NCBI GenBank assembly: GCA_964404215.1
Contig: CAYOJF010000030.1
Span: 1-50,420, forward strand
DNA: 50,420 nucleotides
Source: Aureispira sp964404215
GTDB taxonomy: Bacteria > Bacteroidota > Bacteroidia > Chitinophagales > Saprospiraceae
Reading direction: 5' to 3'
The first letter of the stretch is position 1. The number at the start of each line of letters is the position of its first letter. Shown here piece by piece: positions 26,339 through 37,160 of this stretch. The position numbers and the translations under genes were made by a program. The notes below the pieces were generated by a model, which had not been told where the DNA came from, ran no database searches, and saw only the letters and a list, made by a program, of their open reading frames with translations.

Positions 26339-29300
26339 ATGACAATTAATTTTACAAGAATGAGAACCCTATTTGCACTAATGACCAAGGTGAGCCTAGC
26401 AATTTTATTGCTCTGTTCCGCATTCACGGCCTCTGCTTCACATAATGTGGGTACAGAGATTACGTATGAATGTATTGACCCAGCGACAAATACGTATGAA
26501 ATTACGTTTGTTTATTATCGAGATTGTGATGGTGCTTCAGCTCCTACGTCTGCAAATATTACTTTCGCTAGTGATTCAGGATGTACATTTCCAGCTCAAA
26601 ACTTACCGCGAGTAAGTGTAACTGATGTATCACAGTTATGTGATCCTAACGCTTCTACTTGTAGTGGGGGAACAGAACAAGGTACTGAAATGCATATTTA
26701 TCAAGGTACAATAACGGGATTTCCAGATACCTGTGGTACATGGCAAATGATTTATACTACTTGTTGTCGAAGTGCAGCAATTACTAACTTACAAAACCCA
26801 AGTAGTCAAGGAACATTTACACGGGCAACGTATAATAATCAAGTTGCCCCTTGTAATAACTCCGTACAATTTACCAATTCACCTATACTATATGTATGTG
26901 ATAGTACAGATGTACAGTACAATCACGGAGCATTTGATCCAGATGGTGATACTCTGAGATTTACGTTAGTGACACCTCAGGATGATAACTTTGGTACTCC
27001 CTCATTTGGTACTAATATCCCTTATGCAGGAACATTTACCAATACACAACCAATGCAAACGGAAGTGCCTAACACATTTGCTTTCAACCCGACTACTGGT
27101 GAAATGAGATTTATGCCAGCAGCAGGGGTAACGCAAGTAGTCATTATTGCAGTATTGGTAGAAGAGATTAGAAATGGAGTAGTTATTGGTTCTAGTATTA
27201 GAGAGCTACAGGTAGTAGTATTGACCAATTGTAATAATACGCCACCGGTTACGGATTCTACTAGTATTACAGGTTCTGCGGTTAATATCAATATTACACA
27301 GCAAACTTTAGAAATGTGTCAAGGTAATATTGGTACCTTCCAGTTAGTCATTCAAGATTTTGATGGCGATACATTATCTGTAACTTCCAATATCCAATTA
27401 GCTATTGCTGGTGGTATTGCAAGTTATTCAGTAGATTCTACTGTAGTTGATTCTGTTATATTGACGGTAACAGTTGATGCAACTAACCTAACACCAGGTA
27501 CTTATCCCTTCTCCATCAATATTAATGATAATGCTTGTCCTGTTCCTAGTGTACAACTGGCAGGATATGCTTTGGTCGTTTATGGAGCCAGTTATTCGAG
27601 GAATATATATTGTCGAAATGAATCGGATCCTGTCCCTATAATTATTGGAGATAGTTCAGGAGTATTTTTGGAGTTGCCAGGTAATCCAGCTGGACTGGTC
27701 TTTGATTCTATTACAGGAATCATTGATTTATCGGCCTCTAATGTAGGTTCATATAATTTGATATTTGTACCAGATACGAATAGCATCTGCCCGACAGATT
27801 CTATGCAAATCACGATTATAGATATACCTAATCCATCTTTTGGTTACCCTGATACTATTTATTGTCGTCAAGGAGTGAACCCTACGCCTATTATTACAGG
27901 TAATCCAGGTGGATCATTTTCTGCGACAGCAGGTATTATGGTGAACCAGTTTACGGGTGAAATTGATTTATTGGCTTCTAGTCCAGTTTCTGGATTTGTA
28001 TATTATGATGTAGTAGGGGGTACATGTGCTGCGAGGGATAGCTTTGCGGTAGATATAACCAGCCTTGATATATTTGAAGCTACCTCCAATCAGTATTTTA
28101 TGTGTCCCAATGAATTAGACACCATACAGCTTGGTGTTAATATTAGTTATTCAGGAACATTACCAACAGGAGTAACTTATAACTGGACACCTACTACAAA
28201 TATTAGTGCGACAAATATTCCAAATCCAGAAGTAATACTCTTAACAGCAGAGACTTATATTCTGAATTATAATGACAATGTATGTCCACCAATTGCGGAT
28301 ACAGTAGACATTACTACTCCATATCCAGCAGTAATTAACCCAACATCTAACATTGTTTTATGTAATGGTAACGCAGCACAAATAGGAGCATCGGTTAATC
28401 CAGGCCCTGGTGATCAAACATTCACCTATGCTGGTAATAGAACAATAACAGGACCAACAACAGGTACGGATACTACTATATTTACATTAAATGTAGCAGG
28501 GGTGGCACCTAACTTGGTTAATCCAGCTTTATTAGCTTCAATGGAAATGTGTTTTGGTATCAATCTTAGTTTAATTTCCTATGCACAGGTTTATTTGATC
28601 GCTCCTTCTGGAGAAGAGGTGGTTATTTCAGATAGAAATGGAGGAGCGTTTGGAACAAGTTTAACTGGAGGAACATTCTCTAACAACCCAGCAAACACAC
28701 CAGTGACTACTTATTCGGGACCATTCCCAACTATACCTAACAACACGGCATTCTTGCCACAGAATGGTATTACTGGTTTCAATCCTTTGATTGGTGCAAC
28801 CACGAATGGTGTGTGGCAATTAAAAATAGTTCATAATAATCCATCAGGTTTGGGTGGACCAAATGGAACATTGACGGACTGGTGCTTAAATTTCCAAGAT
28901 TTATCAGCAGCGACCTTCTCTTGGGCACCTAATACCAATATTAGTTGTGTTGCTTGTGATAGTCCTACTGTCAATCCAACAGCAAACACGACTTATACTG
29001 TTATTGCACAAAATACATTTGGGTGTAGAGATACCGCAGCAGTTAATGTGGTGATTGATTCGGCTCTACCTACACCAATCCTTACTTGTGGAAATGCTAC
29101 TTCAAATTCAGTAACTTTCAACTGGGTACCTGTATTTGGTGCCGCAGGATATGTTGCAGTTGTAGATGGAGGAGCTCCACAGATTTTACCTGCTACAGCA
29201 GATTCTTTACAAGTAACTGGATTAACTAGTGGTGCTTGTAGTGAAATTATCATATTTGCACAGTCAGGAAACTCTTGTCAAGATGGAGCACCTGATACAT

Positions 29301-32300
29301 TAATTTGTTGTGCCCAGAGTTGTGGTCCTGTTGGGCCCGCTACCATTACACCTAATGGATCGACTACTTTCTGTCTAGGACAAAATGTAGTATTAGATGC
29401 TGGGGGAGGATCGACTACCTATACTTGGAATACACCAGTAGCAACACCTGCAACGACACAGACTGTTACAGTGAATGCAAGTGGAACTTATATGGTAACG
29501 ACGACAGATGCTCAAGGATGTTTAGACACTGCTAGTATTGTAGTAACAGTTGTCCCTGGTCCTGTTGTAAATATTACATTAAGCGGATCAGATACACTTT
29601 GTGCTGGCGAAACAGTAGATTTAGATGCAGGGGCAGGTTTCAATACTTATACTTGGAATAATGGAGCTGGAGCAACACAAATTGTTACCGTTAATACTTC
29701 TGGTAATTACATTGTAACAGTGACAGATGCAGTAGGATGTGTTGGAATTGATTCTGTTCAGATAGTAGTAGGAACACCAGTAACTGCTCCAGTAGTAGGA
29801 CAAGACCTCTCTTGTAATAGTGTTACTCCTGCTGATGGACAAGCAACTGCTTCCCCAACAGGTGGATTTGGAGGATACACCTATAACTGGAACCCAACAG
29901 GACAAAATACCGCAACAGCAACAGGATTAGCAGTAGGTGCTTATTCTGTAACTGTAACAGATATATATAATTGTACAGCTACTAGTAGTGTTACTATTAG
30001 TGAGCCTAGTGCATTGAGTGTCACGATGAGTAATACCAATGTAACTTGTTTCAATGGAAGTGATGCTACTGCAACAGTAGTTGCCGCAGGTGGAGCAGGT
30101 GGATATAACTATAACTGGAATCCAAGTGGACAAACGACTGCAACAGCAACAGGTTTGTCAGCTGGACCTCACAATGTAACAGTAACAGATGTGACAGGAT
30201 GTACTATCACAGGTAATGTAGTAGTAACACAACCAGCAGTAACAGTGACTTCTACTGCAACAGTAACTTCTATTTATCCTAATGGAGCACCTATTAGTTG
30301 TAATGGAGTTTGTAATGGAGAAGCCACCGCAGCGGGTAATGGTGGTACACCAGCAGTAAGCGGGTATGTTTACCAATGGGATGCTAGTGCGGGTAGTCAA
30401 GCTACAGCGATTGCAACTGGACTATGTGCTAATGTAAACTACTCTGTAACAGTAACCGATAGTCTAGGTTGTACGTCAGTTTCTATTGTGTCAATGACAG
30501 AGCCAAGTGCGATTACTATTACAGTTGATAATCAAAATGACCCAACTTGTAATGGTGCAACTAACGGAGATGCTTCTATAACAGCTACAGGTGGTGCAGG
30601 AGCACCTTATACTTATGCTTGGTCAACTAGCCCAGGACAAACAACCAATAATGTAACAGGGTTGAGCGTAGTAGCTGGACCAAACTACACAGTGACAGTA
30701 ACAGATGCAAACGGATGTACTAATACCGAAACAATTACAGTGACCGAACCAAGTGCAGTAAGTGTAACTGCATCGGTAGTATCAGATTATAATGGAGCAG
30801 ATATTAGTTGTAATGGAAATTGTGATGGAGAGTTGTTAGTAGTTGGAACAGGCGGAACTGGTACTTTCACTTATCAGTGGGATGCGGCAGCAGCGAGTCA
30901 AACTACAGATACTGCTAGAGCAATTTGTGCAGGAACTTACCGTGTAACGGTAACGGATGTGAACGGATGTAGCGATAGTACAACAGTAACAATTACAGAA
31001 CCTACTTTATTGACTTCTACCACAACAAGCACCGATGCCACTTGTAATGGTGTGGCTAATGGAACAGGAACAGTAACTCCAGTCGGAGGAACAGGTGCTT
31101 ACAGTTATAATTGGAGTACAGTGCCAGCACAAACAACTGCATTAGCAACAGGGTTAGAAGCAACTACGGGACAATATATCGTGACAGTGAGTGATGCTAA
31201 CAGTTGTGTTGTATTTGATACTGTAAATATAGCAGAGCCAACAGCAGTAACTGCTACCATAGCTACTGTACCAGCGAACTGTAATGGAGCAGCTGATGGT
31301 ACTGCCACTGCTACAGCAGCAGGAGGGACACCAGGAGCAATTAACCCATATACTTACGATTGGGGAACTGGATTTGGACCAAGTGCGACTAGCCCAGGAA
31401 CAGCAGCAGGTATTTATACCGTTACTATTGCTGATGGAAATAATTGTACGATTACAGAATCTTATACCATAACAGAACCTGCAGCTATTAGCTTTACTGT
31501 AGCGAATACAGATGCAAGTTGTAATGGTACTTCTGATGGAACGGCTACTATTAATGTTAGTGGTGGTGTCGGTGGATTTACTTACTTATGGAACTTATCT
31601 CCAGCACAAACAACGGCAACTGCAACAGGTTTGCCAGCTGGATTACATTGTGTAACCGTTACAGATCTTAACGGGTGTTTTGTAGATACTTGTATCCAAG
31701 TGAATGAGCCTGCCGGTATGACGAATATTACTTTTGCAGCACAGCCTGTAAGTTGTAATGGAGGTAGTGATGGACAATTGACAGTATCGCTAAGTGGCGG
31801 TATCCAACCATACACTTACCTTTGGTCAAATGGTCAAACAGGAAATACTTCAACAGGACTAGCAGCGACTACGCATACCGTAACGATTACAGATGCTAAC
31901 GGATGTACGATTAGTGATAATTCAATTATAACAGAACCAACACCAGTACAGGTTGCTTTGACAGTAGATTCTGTACAATGTAAAAATGGTTCAGATGGAC
32001 AGATCACCGCAATGGGATCAGGAGGAACACCTCCTTATACTTACCAGTGGAGTGATGGTCAGAATAGCGTAATCGCTACAGGTCTGACAGCAGGTACCTA
32101 TAGTGTAACAACAACAGACTTTAATGGATGTACTGTTAGTGCAAGTGCTACCGTAGCAGAGCCATTGTCTCCATTAGTTGGTAGTATTATCAACCAACAA
32201 GATCCAACTTGTAACGGAGATACTGATGGAAGTATAGAAGTAGATGCTCAAGGAGCAACACCAAACTATACTTATGTATGGAATAATGGACAAACAACAA

Positions 32301-35300
32301 GTACTGCAACAGGAATTGGTGCAGGTCAATACAGAGTAACCGTAACAGATGCAAATGGATGTACATTAAGCGTGAGTGGATTGATAAATGAACCAACAGC
32401 GATAGTATTGAGTACACAAGTATTATCTAACTACAATGGTGCAGCTATTAGCTGTCCAGGTCAGACAGACGGTAGTGTAGGGGTGATTGCAGCAGGTGGT
32501 TCTGGAACTTATAGTTATCAATGGTCTCCAACAGGTCTGAATACAGCAACTATTGCTAATCTAGGCCAAGGGACATATGATGTAACGGTAACAGATATTG
32601 CAGGATGTAGTGCAGATACTAGTATTACTATTAATGATCCTATTCAATTGGCAGCAACCTTCAGCCAAGTAGATATCTTATGTAATGGTGACCAAAATGG
32701 TCAAATATTAGCGAATGCTACACCAGGAACAGGAACATTAGGAATCAATGGATATGAATATAATTTAGCGGGACCTGGTCAAACAGGTAATGTATATAGT
32801 AGTATCAATAGTTGGACTAATCTAGCAGCAGGTGCTTATGTAGTCTCAGTAAGAGACGGAAACAACTGTGAAGTACAATTGAATGTAAATATTACAGAGC
32901 CAGACTTATTAGTAGTGGATTCTGTAATCGTAACAGATGTGCTTTGTAATGGTGATGCAACAGGAACAGCTACTGCTTATGGTAGCGGTGGAACGATGCC
33001 TTACAGTTATGTATGGTCTCATGATGCAAGCCAAACAGGACAAGTGGCTTCAGGCTTAGCGTTAGGAGTATATAGCGTAACGATTGTAGATGCAAATGGA
33101 TGTGATAGAGTAGATGTGTTCAATGTAAATGAGCCGACACCACTTGTGGGTAGTGCTACTAATGGAACGATCGCTTGTATTGGAGGAGTTGCCAACGCAA
33201 CGGCTACCGCAACAGGTGGTACACCAATTGGATTAGTTGGATACTTATACAACTGGGATGATGGAAATACAAATGCGACTGCCATAAATCTAAGTGCAGG
33301 AATACATTGTGTAACGATTACAGATGATAATGCTTGTACTGATGTAGTTTGTGTAACGATTACAGAACCAAGTAGTGCAGTAAGTGCAACGATTGCAAAC
33401 AGTACAGATGCAAACTGTAATGGTACCGCAGACGGAACCGCAACAGGACAAGGAGTAGGAGGAACTGCACCATATACTTATGAGTGGAATACTTTACCAA
33501 TACAAACAACAGCTACTGCTACAGGTTTGGCAGCAGGTACTTACCAAGTGACGGTAAGAGATACAAATGGTTGTATGGCAATGACGACTGTCGTAATAGG
33601 AGAACCAACAGGTGTTACCGCATTATTGACAACGACTAACCCAACAACGTGTTTCAATGGAAATGATGGTAGTGCAGGAGTAGTTGCACAAGGAGGAACA
33701 GCTCCATACAGTTACTTATGGTCAAGTGGAGAAACCACAGCAACAGCAGTTAACTTAACAGCAGGAGCAGATATAGTTACTGTGACAGATGTTAATGGAT
33801 GTAACACAACCGTGAGCTACACGATTGGAGCACCAACAGCGATTTCGATCACACAGTTCAACTCAACAGATGTTAACTGTAAAGGTGGAAATGATGGAAC
33901 AGCAAGTATATTACCAACAGGAGGTACACCAACAACAGGTTATACTTACCAGTGGTCTGGAAGTGCTAGTACAGGACCTAATGTAAATGATCTGTCTGCA
34001 GGAATACAATACGTAACTATTAGTGATGCAAATGGATGTCAATTAGTGGATACCTTCACAATTGATGAGCCATTGATAGGGCTAAGTGGATATGTAACTA
34101 TGACACCTGCTTTGTGTAATGGGCAAAATAGTGGAATCTTAACAGCGACAATATCTGGTGGAACTGGATTCTATACTTACAACTGGAGCAGTGGTGCTAC
34201 CACAATGGTATCAGATAGTTTAGTAGCTGGAACTTACACAGTGACTGTAACAGACGGTAACGGTTGTAACTTAACCTTTACAGAGGTAGTGACAGAAGCA
34301 TCACCTATACAAGTAACGGCAAGTGTACTGAACAATGTAGCCTGTGATGGGGCCTTGACAGGACAAGCACAAGCAACAAATGCAACAGGTGGAACGGCTC
34401 CTTACTCTTATGTATGGTCAGATGGTACTGGTCAGACAGGATTAGTCGCAACAGGACTAGGGGCTGGAGTGATTACTGTAATCGCAACAGATGCTAATAC
34501 TTGTACAGCCACAGCTTCTGTAACGATAACAGAACCAGTCGCAACCACATTGACGGAAAATATTGTAGATGTAAGTTGTAATGGTTTGAGTGATGGAAGT
34601 ATTACGATAACAGGAGCAAATAAGACAATTGTAAGTTATGTGTGGAGTAATAGCGTAGTAGGAAATACAAACAGTAACCTAGCTGCAGGAACTTACACAG
34701 TAACTGTAACGGATAGTGATCTATGTACAGCAGTATTTGCTTATACAGTAGAGGAGTCAGATGCTATGCAAATAGAATTGATGGAATCAAACAGTATTGC
34801 TTGTTATGGAGATACCACTGCACAACTAGAAGCAACAGTTAGTGGCGGCCGTCCAGCGTATAGTTATGCTTGGAATAATGGAGCAACTACAATGGTTAAC
34901 AGTAATCTTGGAGCTGGAACCTATACAGTAACAGTGACAGATAACAGAGGTTGTATGGTAGATGCAACACTATTGATAGAAGAGCCATCAGAGTTAATCG
35001 TGACAGGTCTTGGTACACAGGTATTGTGTACAGGAGATGCCAATGGAACTATCACAGTGAATGGACAGGGTGGTACCGTAAATATCGGTAATCTTGAATA
35101 TAGCATTGACGGAGGTAGCAACTGGCAAACTGGTAATATCTTTACTAGCTTGACAGCAGGAGATTACAGAATACAAGTAAGGGATGAGAATGGATGTATC
35201 TCAGATACATTGATTCCAGTAATACCAGCAGACACATTCTATATAGTTGACATTACAGCAGATACGAATATTGTATACCTAGATAGTATGGAACTCCTAG

Positions 35301-35782
35301 TCGAGCTAAATGATACTAGCAGCATTATGTATAGCTGGAGTAGCTTAAGCAATGGAGGAACATTATTAACCGATAGTAGCTATAGCTACTTTGTGGCACC
35401 AATTGATGGAGAACAGTACGAATTTGTAGCAACTAATCGTTTTGGATGTGAAGTAAGCCATGTAGTAAATGTAGAAGTAGACAAACCAAGACCCGCTAAC
35501 GCACCAAATGGATTTACACCAAACGGTGATGGTGTCAATGATAGATTCTTTGTACAAGGAGGGGATAAAGTAGAGGAAGTGATGGTACTAAGAGTATTTG
35601 ACAGATGGGGTGAGTTAGTCTATGATGGATCAAGCATGACTGTCAATGATGAAACGACAGGATGGGATGGAACATTCAGAGGTCAAGATTCTCCTGCAGG
35701 ATCATACGTTTGGTACTCAGAAGTGAAATTCAAAGATGGACACATTGAAGTAATCAAAGGAGATGTTACTCTATTGAGATAA
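26339..35782 (+). CDS. Giant T9SS-secreted surface protein with about 23 SprB-type repeats (type B sorting domain)
   Basis: A 3147-residue cell-surface protein. The signal peptide ends near residue 34 (FTASA, then SHNVG). An N-terminal module (about 35-320) is followed by cadherin/Ig-like segments, then a proprotein-convertase P-domain (about 688-856) inserted inside an Ig-like domain (about 670-905), an FN3-like domain (about 909-990) and two Ig-like units (about 1000-1150). Residues 1152-2965 hold about 23 SprB-type repeats of 74-90 residues, each with CNG near the start, a YxW core and a VTVTDxxGC end, so two cysteines per unit. The last about 95 residues are the gliding-motility-associated type B sorting domain (NAPNGFTPNGDGVNDRF). 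SprB is the motile adhesin of gliding Flavobacterium; a similar adhesin role here is inference. The PorP/SprF partner follows. Confidence 0.93.
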   Translation: MTINFTRMRTLFALMTKVSLAILLLCSAFTASASHNVGTEITYECIDPATNTYEITFVYYRDCDGASAPTSANITFASDSGCTFPAQNLPRVSVTDVSQLCDPNASTCSGGTEQGTEMHIYQGTITGFPDTCGTWQMIYTTCCRSAAITNLQNPSSQGTFTRATYNNQVAPCNNSVQFTNSPILYVCDSTDVQYNHGAFDPDGDTLRFTLVTPQDDNFGTPSFGTNIPYAGTFTNTQPMQTEVPNTFAFNPTTGEMRFMPAAGVTQVVIIAVLVEEIRNGVVIGSSIRELQVVVLTNCNNTPPVTDSTSITGSAVNINITQQTLEMCQGNIGTFQLVIQDFDGDTLSVTSNIQLAIAGGIASYSVDSTVVDSVILTVTVDATNLTPGTYPFSININDNACPVPSVQLAGYALVVYGASYSRNIYCRNESDPVPIIIGDSSGVFLELPGNPAGLVFDSITGIIDLSASNVGSYNLIFVPDTNSICPTDSMQITIIDIPNPSFGYPDTIYCRQGVNPTPIITGNPGGSFSATAGIMVNQFTGEIDLLASSPVSGFVYYDVVGGTCAARDSFAVDITSLDIFEATSNQYFMCPNELDTIQLGVNISYSGTLPTGVTYNWTPTTNISATNIPNPEVILLTAETYILNYNDNVCPPIADTVDITTPYPAVINPTSNIVLCNGNAAQIGASVNPGPGDQTFTYAGNRTITGPTTGTDTTIFTLNVAGVAPNLVNPALLASMEMCFGINLSLISYAQVYLIAPSGEEVVISDRNGGAFGTSLTGGTFSNNPANTPVTTYSGPFPTIPNNTAFLPQNGITGFNPLIGATTNGVWQLKIVHNNPSGLGGPNGTLTDWCLNFQDLSAATFSWAPNTNISCVACDSPTVNPTANTTYTVIAQNTFGCRDTAAVNVVIDSALPTPILTCGNATSNSVTFNWVPVFGAAGYVAVVDGGAPQILPATADSLQVTGLTSGACSEIIIFAQSGNSCQDGAPDTLICCAQSCGPVGPATITPNGSTTFCLGQNVVLDAGGGSTTYTWNTPVATPATTQTVTVNASGTYMVTTTDAQGCLDTASIVVTVVPGPVVNITLSGSDTLCAGETVDLDAGAGFNTYTWNNGAGATQIVTVNTSGNYIVTVTDAVGCVGIDSVQIVVGTPVTAPVVGQDLSCNSVTPADGQATASPTGGFGGYTYNWNPTGQNTATATGLAVGAYSVTVTDIYNCTATSSVTISEPSALSVTMSNTNVTCFNGSDATATVVAAGGAGGYNYNWNPSGQTTATATGLSAGPHNVTVTDVTGCTITGNVVVTQPAVTVTSTATVTSIYPNGAPISCNGVCNGEATAAGNGGTPAVSGYVYQWDASAGSQATAIATGLCANVNYSVTVTDSLGCTSVSIVSMTEPSAITITVDNQNDPTCNGATNGDASITATGGAGAPYTYAWSTSPGQTTNNVTGLSVVAGPNYTVTVTDANGCTNTETITVTEPSAVSVTASVVSDYNGADISCNGNCDGELLVVGTGGTGTFTYQWDAAAASQTTDTARAICAGTYRVTVTDVNGCSDSTTVTITEPTLLTSTTTSTDATCNGVANGTGTVTPVGGTGAYSYNWSTVPAQTTALATGLEATTGQYIVTVSDANSCVVFDTVNIAEPTAVTATIATVPANCNGAADGTATATAAGGTPGAINPYTYDWGTGFGPSATSPGTAAGIYTVTIADGNNCTITESYTITEPAAISFTVANTDASCNGTSDGTATINVSGGVGGFTYLWNLSPAQTTATATGLPAGLHCVTVTDLNGCFVDTCIQVNEPAGMTNITFAAQPVSCNGGSDGQLTVSLSGGIQPYTYLWSNGQTGNTSTGLAATTHTVTITDANGCTISDNSIITEPTPVQVALTVDSVQCKNGSDGQITAMGSGGTPPYTYQWSDGQNSVIATGLTAGTYSVTTTDFNGCTVSASATVAEPLSPLVGSIINQQDPTCNGDTDGSIEVDAQGATPNYTYVWNNGQTTSTATGIGAGQYRVTVTDANGCTLSVSGLINEPTAIVLSTQVLSNYNGAAISCPGQTDGSVGVIAAGGSGTYSYQWSPTGLNTATIANLGQGTYDVTVTDIAGCSADTSITINDPIQLAATFSQVDILCNGDQNGQILANATPGTGTLGINGYEYNLAGPGQTGNVYSSINSWTNLAAGAYVVSVRDGNNCEVQLNVNITEPDLLVVDSVIVTDVLCNGDATGTATAYGSGGTMPYSYVWSHDASQTGQVASGLALGVYSVTIVDANGCDRVDVFNVNEPTPLVGSATNGTIACIGGVANATATATGGTPIGLVGYLYNWDDGNTNATAINLSAGIHCVTITDDNACTDVVCVTITEPSSAVSATIANSTDANCNGTADGTATGQGVGGTAPYTYEWNTLPIQTTATATGLAAGTYQVTVRDTNGCMAMTTVVIGEPTGVTALLTTTNPTTCFNGNDGSAGVVAQGGTAPYSYLWSSGETTATAVNLTAGADIVTVTDVNGCNTTVSYTIGAPTAISITQFNSTDVNCKGGNDGTASILPTGGTPTTGYTYQWSGSASTGPNVNDLSAGIQYVTISDANGCQLVDTFTIDEPLIGLSGYVTMTPALCNGQNSGILTATISGGTGFYTYNWSSGATTMVSDSLVAGTYTVTVTDGNGCNLTFTEVVTEASPIQVTASVLNNVACDGALTGQAQATNATGGTAPYSYVWSDGTGQTGLVATGLGAGVITVIATDANTCTATASVTITEPVATTLTENIVDVSCNGLSDGSITITGANKTIVSYVWSNSVVGNTNSNLAAGTYTVTVTDSDLCTAVFAYTVEESDAMQIELMESNSIACYGDTTAQLEATVSGGRPAYSYAWNNGATTMVNSNLGAGTYTVTVTDNRGCMVDATLLIEEPSELIVTGLGTQVLCTGDANGTITVNGQGGTVNIGNLEYSIDGGSNWQTGNIFTSLTAGDYRIQVRDENGCISDTLIPVIPADTFYIVDITADTNIVYLDSMELLVELNDTSSIMYSWSSLSNGGTLLTDSSYSYFVAPIDGEQYEFVATNRFGCEVSHVVNVEVDKPRPANAPNGFTPNGDGVNDRFFVQGGDKVEEVMVLRVFDRWGELVYDGSSMTVNDETTGWDGTFRGQDSPAGSYVWYSEVKFKDGHIEVIKGDVTLLR
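29792..35233 (+). repeat. Tandem SprB-repeat coding region, about 23 units
   Basis: Codons 1152-2965 of the giant gene consist of units of about 79 residues (about 237 bases). Three units (numbers 3, 5 and 12) carry an extra segment reading YNGADISC or a close variant before the first cysteine. Units 13 and 23 are longer variants with NVYSSINSW or IDGGSNWQTG insertions. Units are diverged at DNA level, but short words coding for TVTVTDANGC recur, offering slippage and recombination targets. Confidence 0.9.
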
Positions 35783-35794
35783 TCGCCATTTGAC

Positions 35795-35837
35795 AAAAAT
35801 GTAGGGACTTTCTATCCTAGTCCCTACATTTTTTTTT
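35795..35837 (+). terminator. Terminator of the giant surface-protein gene
   Basis: AATGTAGGGACT (35798-35809) pairs perfectly with AGTCCCTACATT (35819-35830), followed by a run of T to 35837. Confidence 0.92.
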
Positions 35838-35958
35838 AAATAAATGTTATACTTGTTGCAAGATTTAGAGCAAACAGTTCGTTAAGGATATTATAAAAAG
35901 GCTAATAGTGTATAGTACTGTTAGTATTTTAAATAGAAATAGTACAATTTATAGACAC

Positions 35959-37059
35959 ATGAAATTATTTTCTAGACTCGCATTATTGACCATTATATTT
36001 TATGGGAGTACGTTCTCTTCTCAGCAAGAATTGAGAGCACAAGACCCTCGTTTTTCGCAGTATTACAATGCTCCGATCCGACTAAATCCAGCTATGACAG
36101 GTGCATTTGAAGGATTATGGCGAGTTGGAGGTAATTTCCGAACACAATGGGGCTCTGTTGCAGAAACACCTTACACTACTTATCACGCTATGGCGGACAT
36201 GAAGGTCAATGTTGGTAAAAGTGATTATTTTGGAGCTGGCTTTTCTGCTCTAACTGATATTTCGGGGGGAGGTCTCTACAATATAACAGATATAGGGTTG
36301 AGTGCCTCTTATCATAAAAAATTGACTGGTGCTAGAAGAACTTACAGCAGAAATGCAATGACTTCTTATTTGTCAGCTGGTGCTCAGTTAGGAATAGGAC
36401 AACGTCGCATTAATTGGGATAACCTATACTATAGTACACAGTATGATCCTAGTAATAATACTTATAATCAAGGTATCAATAGTGGTGAAGACTTGAACAG
36501 AAGAAACGGTATCTTATATGCTGATCTTAGTGCTGGTGTAATGTGGTATGCTACTTTCGGAAAGAGAAATAGTATTTATGCTGGTTTGAGTTTATTCCAC
36601 ATCAATTCTCCAGAAATTGGACTAATCAATTCGACTAGCACAAATGCAGCAGCAGAACGTTTGCCAATACGTACAGTACTACATGTAGGTGGTGAAATTC
36701 TATTAGGAGATCGTGGTTCATTGAGTTTGCTGCCAGGTTTTGTAGGAATGTTCCAAGGACCAAATACAGAAGCTAACCTAGGGATGGGAATCAAGTACCA
36801 AGGGTACAAATATGATGATTTCGCTTTCAGATTTGGGACGTGGACTCGTATTGCTAATAGATTAGAGTCGGAGGTATTATTAGATGCTTTAGTATTGTAT
36901 GTTGGGATCGATTATTTGAGTTTCCAATTTGCAGTAAGTTATGATATTAATATATCTCAACTGTCTCGTGTTTCTAATGGACAAGGTAGTTTAGAGTTCT
37001 CTGTTATATATACACATGATGGAGCTAGAAGTAGAGAACAAGGATGTCCTACATTCTAA
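35959..37059 (+). CDS. PorP/SprF family T9SS-associated outer-membrane protein
   Basis: A 366-residue outer-membrane barrel protein of the PorP/SprF family. The signal peptide (MKLFSRLALLTIIFYGSTFS) is followed by the family opening QDPRFSQYYNAPIRLNPAMTG, then GNFRTQWGS and repeated amphipathic strands to the end. In Flavobacterium, SprF is encoded directly downstream of sprB and is needed to secrete and attach SprB; type B sorting-domain proteins generally need such a partner. The position right after the giant type B protein strongly supports that pairing. I chose the ATG at 35959 over an upstream GTG (35908) because it begins the signal peptide. Confidence 0.93.
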   Translation: MKLFSRLALLTIIFYGSTFSSQQELRAQDPRFSQYYNAPIRLNPAMTGAFEGLWRVGGNFRTQWGSVAETPYTTYHAMADMKVNVGKSDYFGAGFSALTDISGGGLYNITDIGLSASYHKKLTGARRTYSRNAMTSYLSAGAQLGIGQRRINWDNLYYSTQYDPSNNTYNQGINSGEDLNRRNGILYADLSAGVMWYATFGKRNSIYAGLSLFHINSPEIGLINSTSTNAAAERLPIRTVLHVGGEILLGDRGSLSLLPGFVGMFQGPNTEANLGMGIKYQGYKYDDFAFRFGTWTRIANRLESEVLLDALVLYVGIDYLSFQFAVSYDINISQLSRVSNGQGSLEFSVIYTHDGARSREQGCPTF

Positions 37060-37089
37060 TAAAAAAAACAAAAAATAATAGGGTGTAAA

Positions 37090-37120
37090 TTTGCTTTAAT
37101 TACAAAATATCCTATCTTTG
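37090..37120 (+). promoter_or_regulatory. Consensus promoter of tRNA-Met
   Basis: TTTG (37090-37093), exactly 19 bases, TATCTTTG (37113-37120), with the tRNA starting 41 bases later. This is one of the two perfect consensus promoters in the window that use TATCTTTG. Confidence 0.85.
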
Positions 37121-37160
37121 CATCGCACTTAACGGAAAACTAATCTTATAAGTGTGAATT

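Noticed and set aside
29621..33285. Series of minus-strand open frames in the giant gene
   Set aside because: They are antisense shadows of the repeat-rich coding sequence, with serine/threonine- or valine/alanine-rich products mirroring repeat codons.
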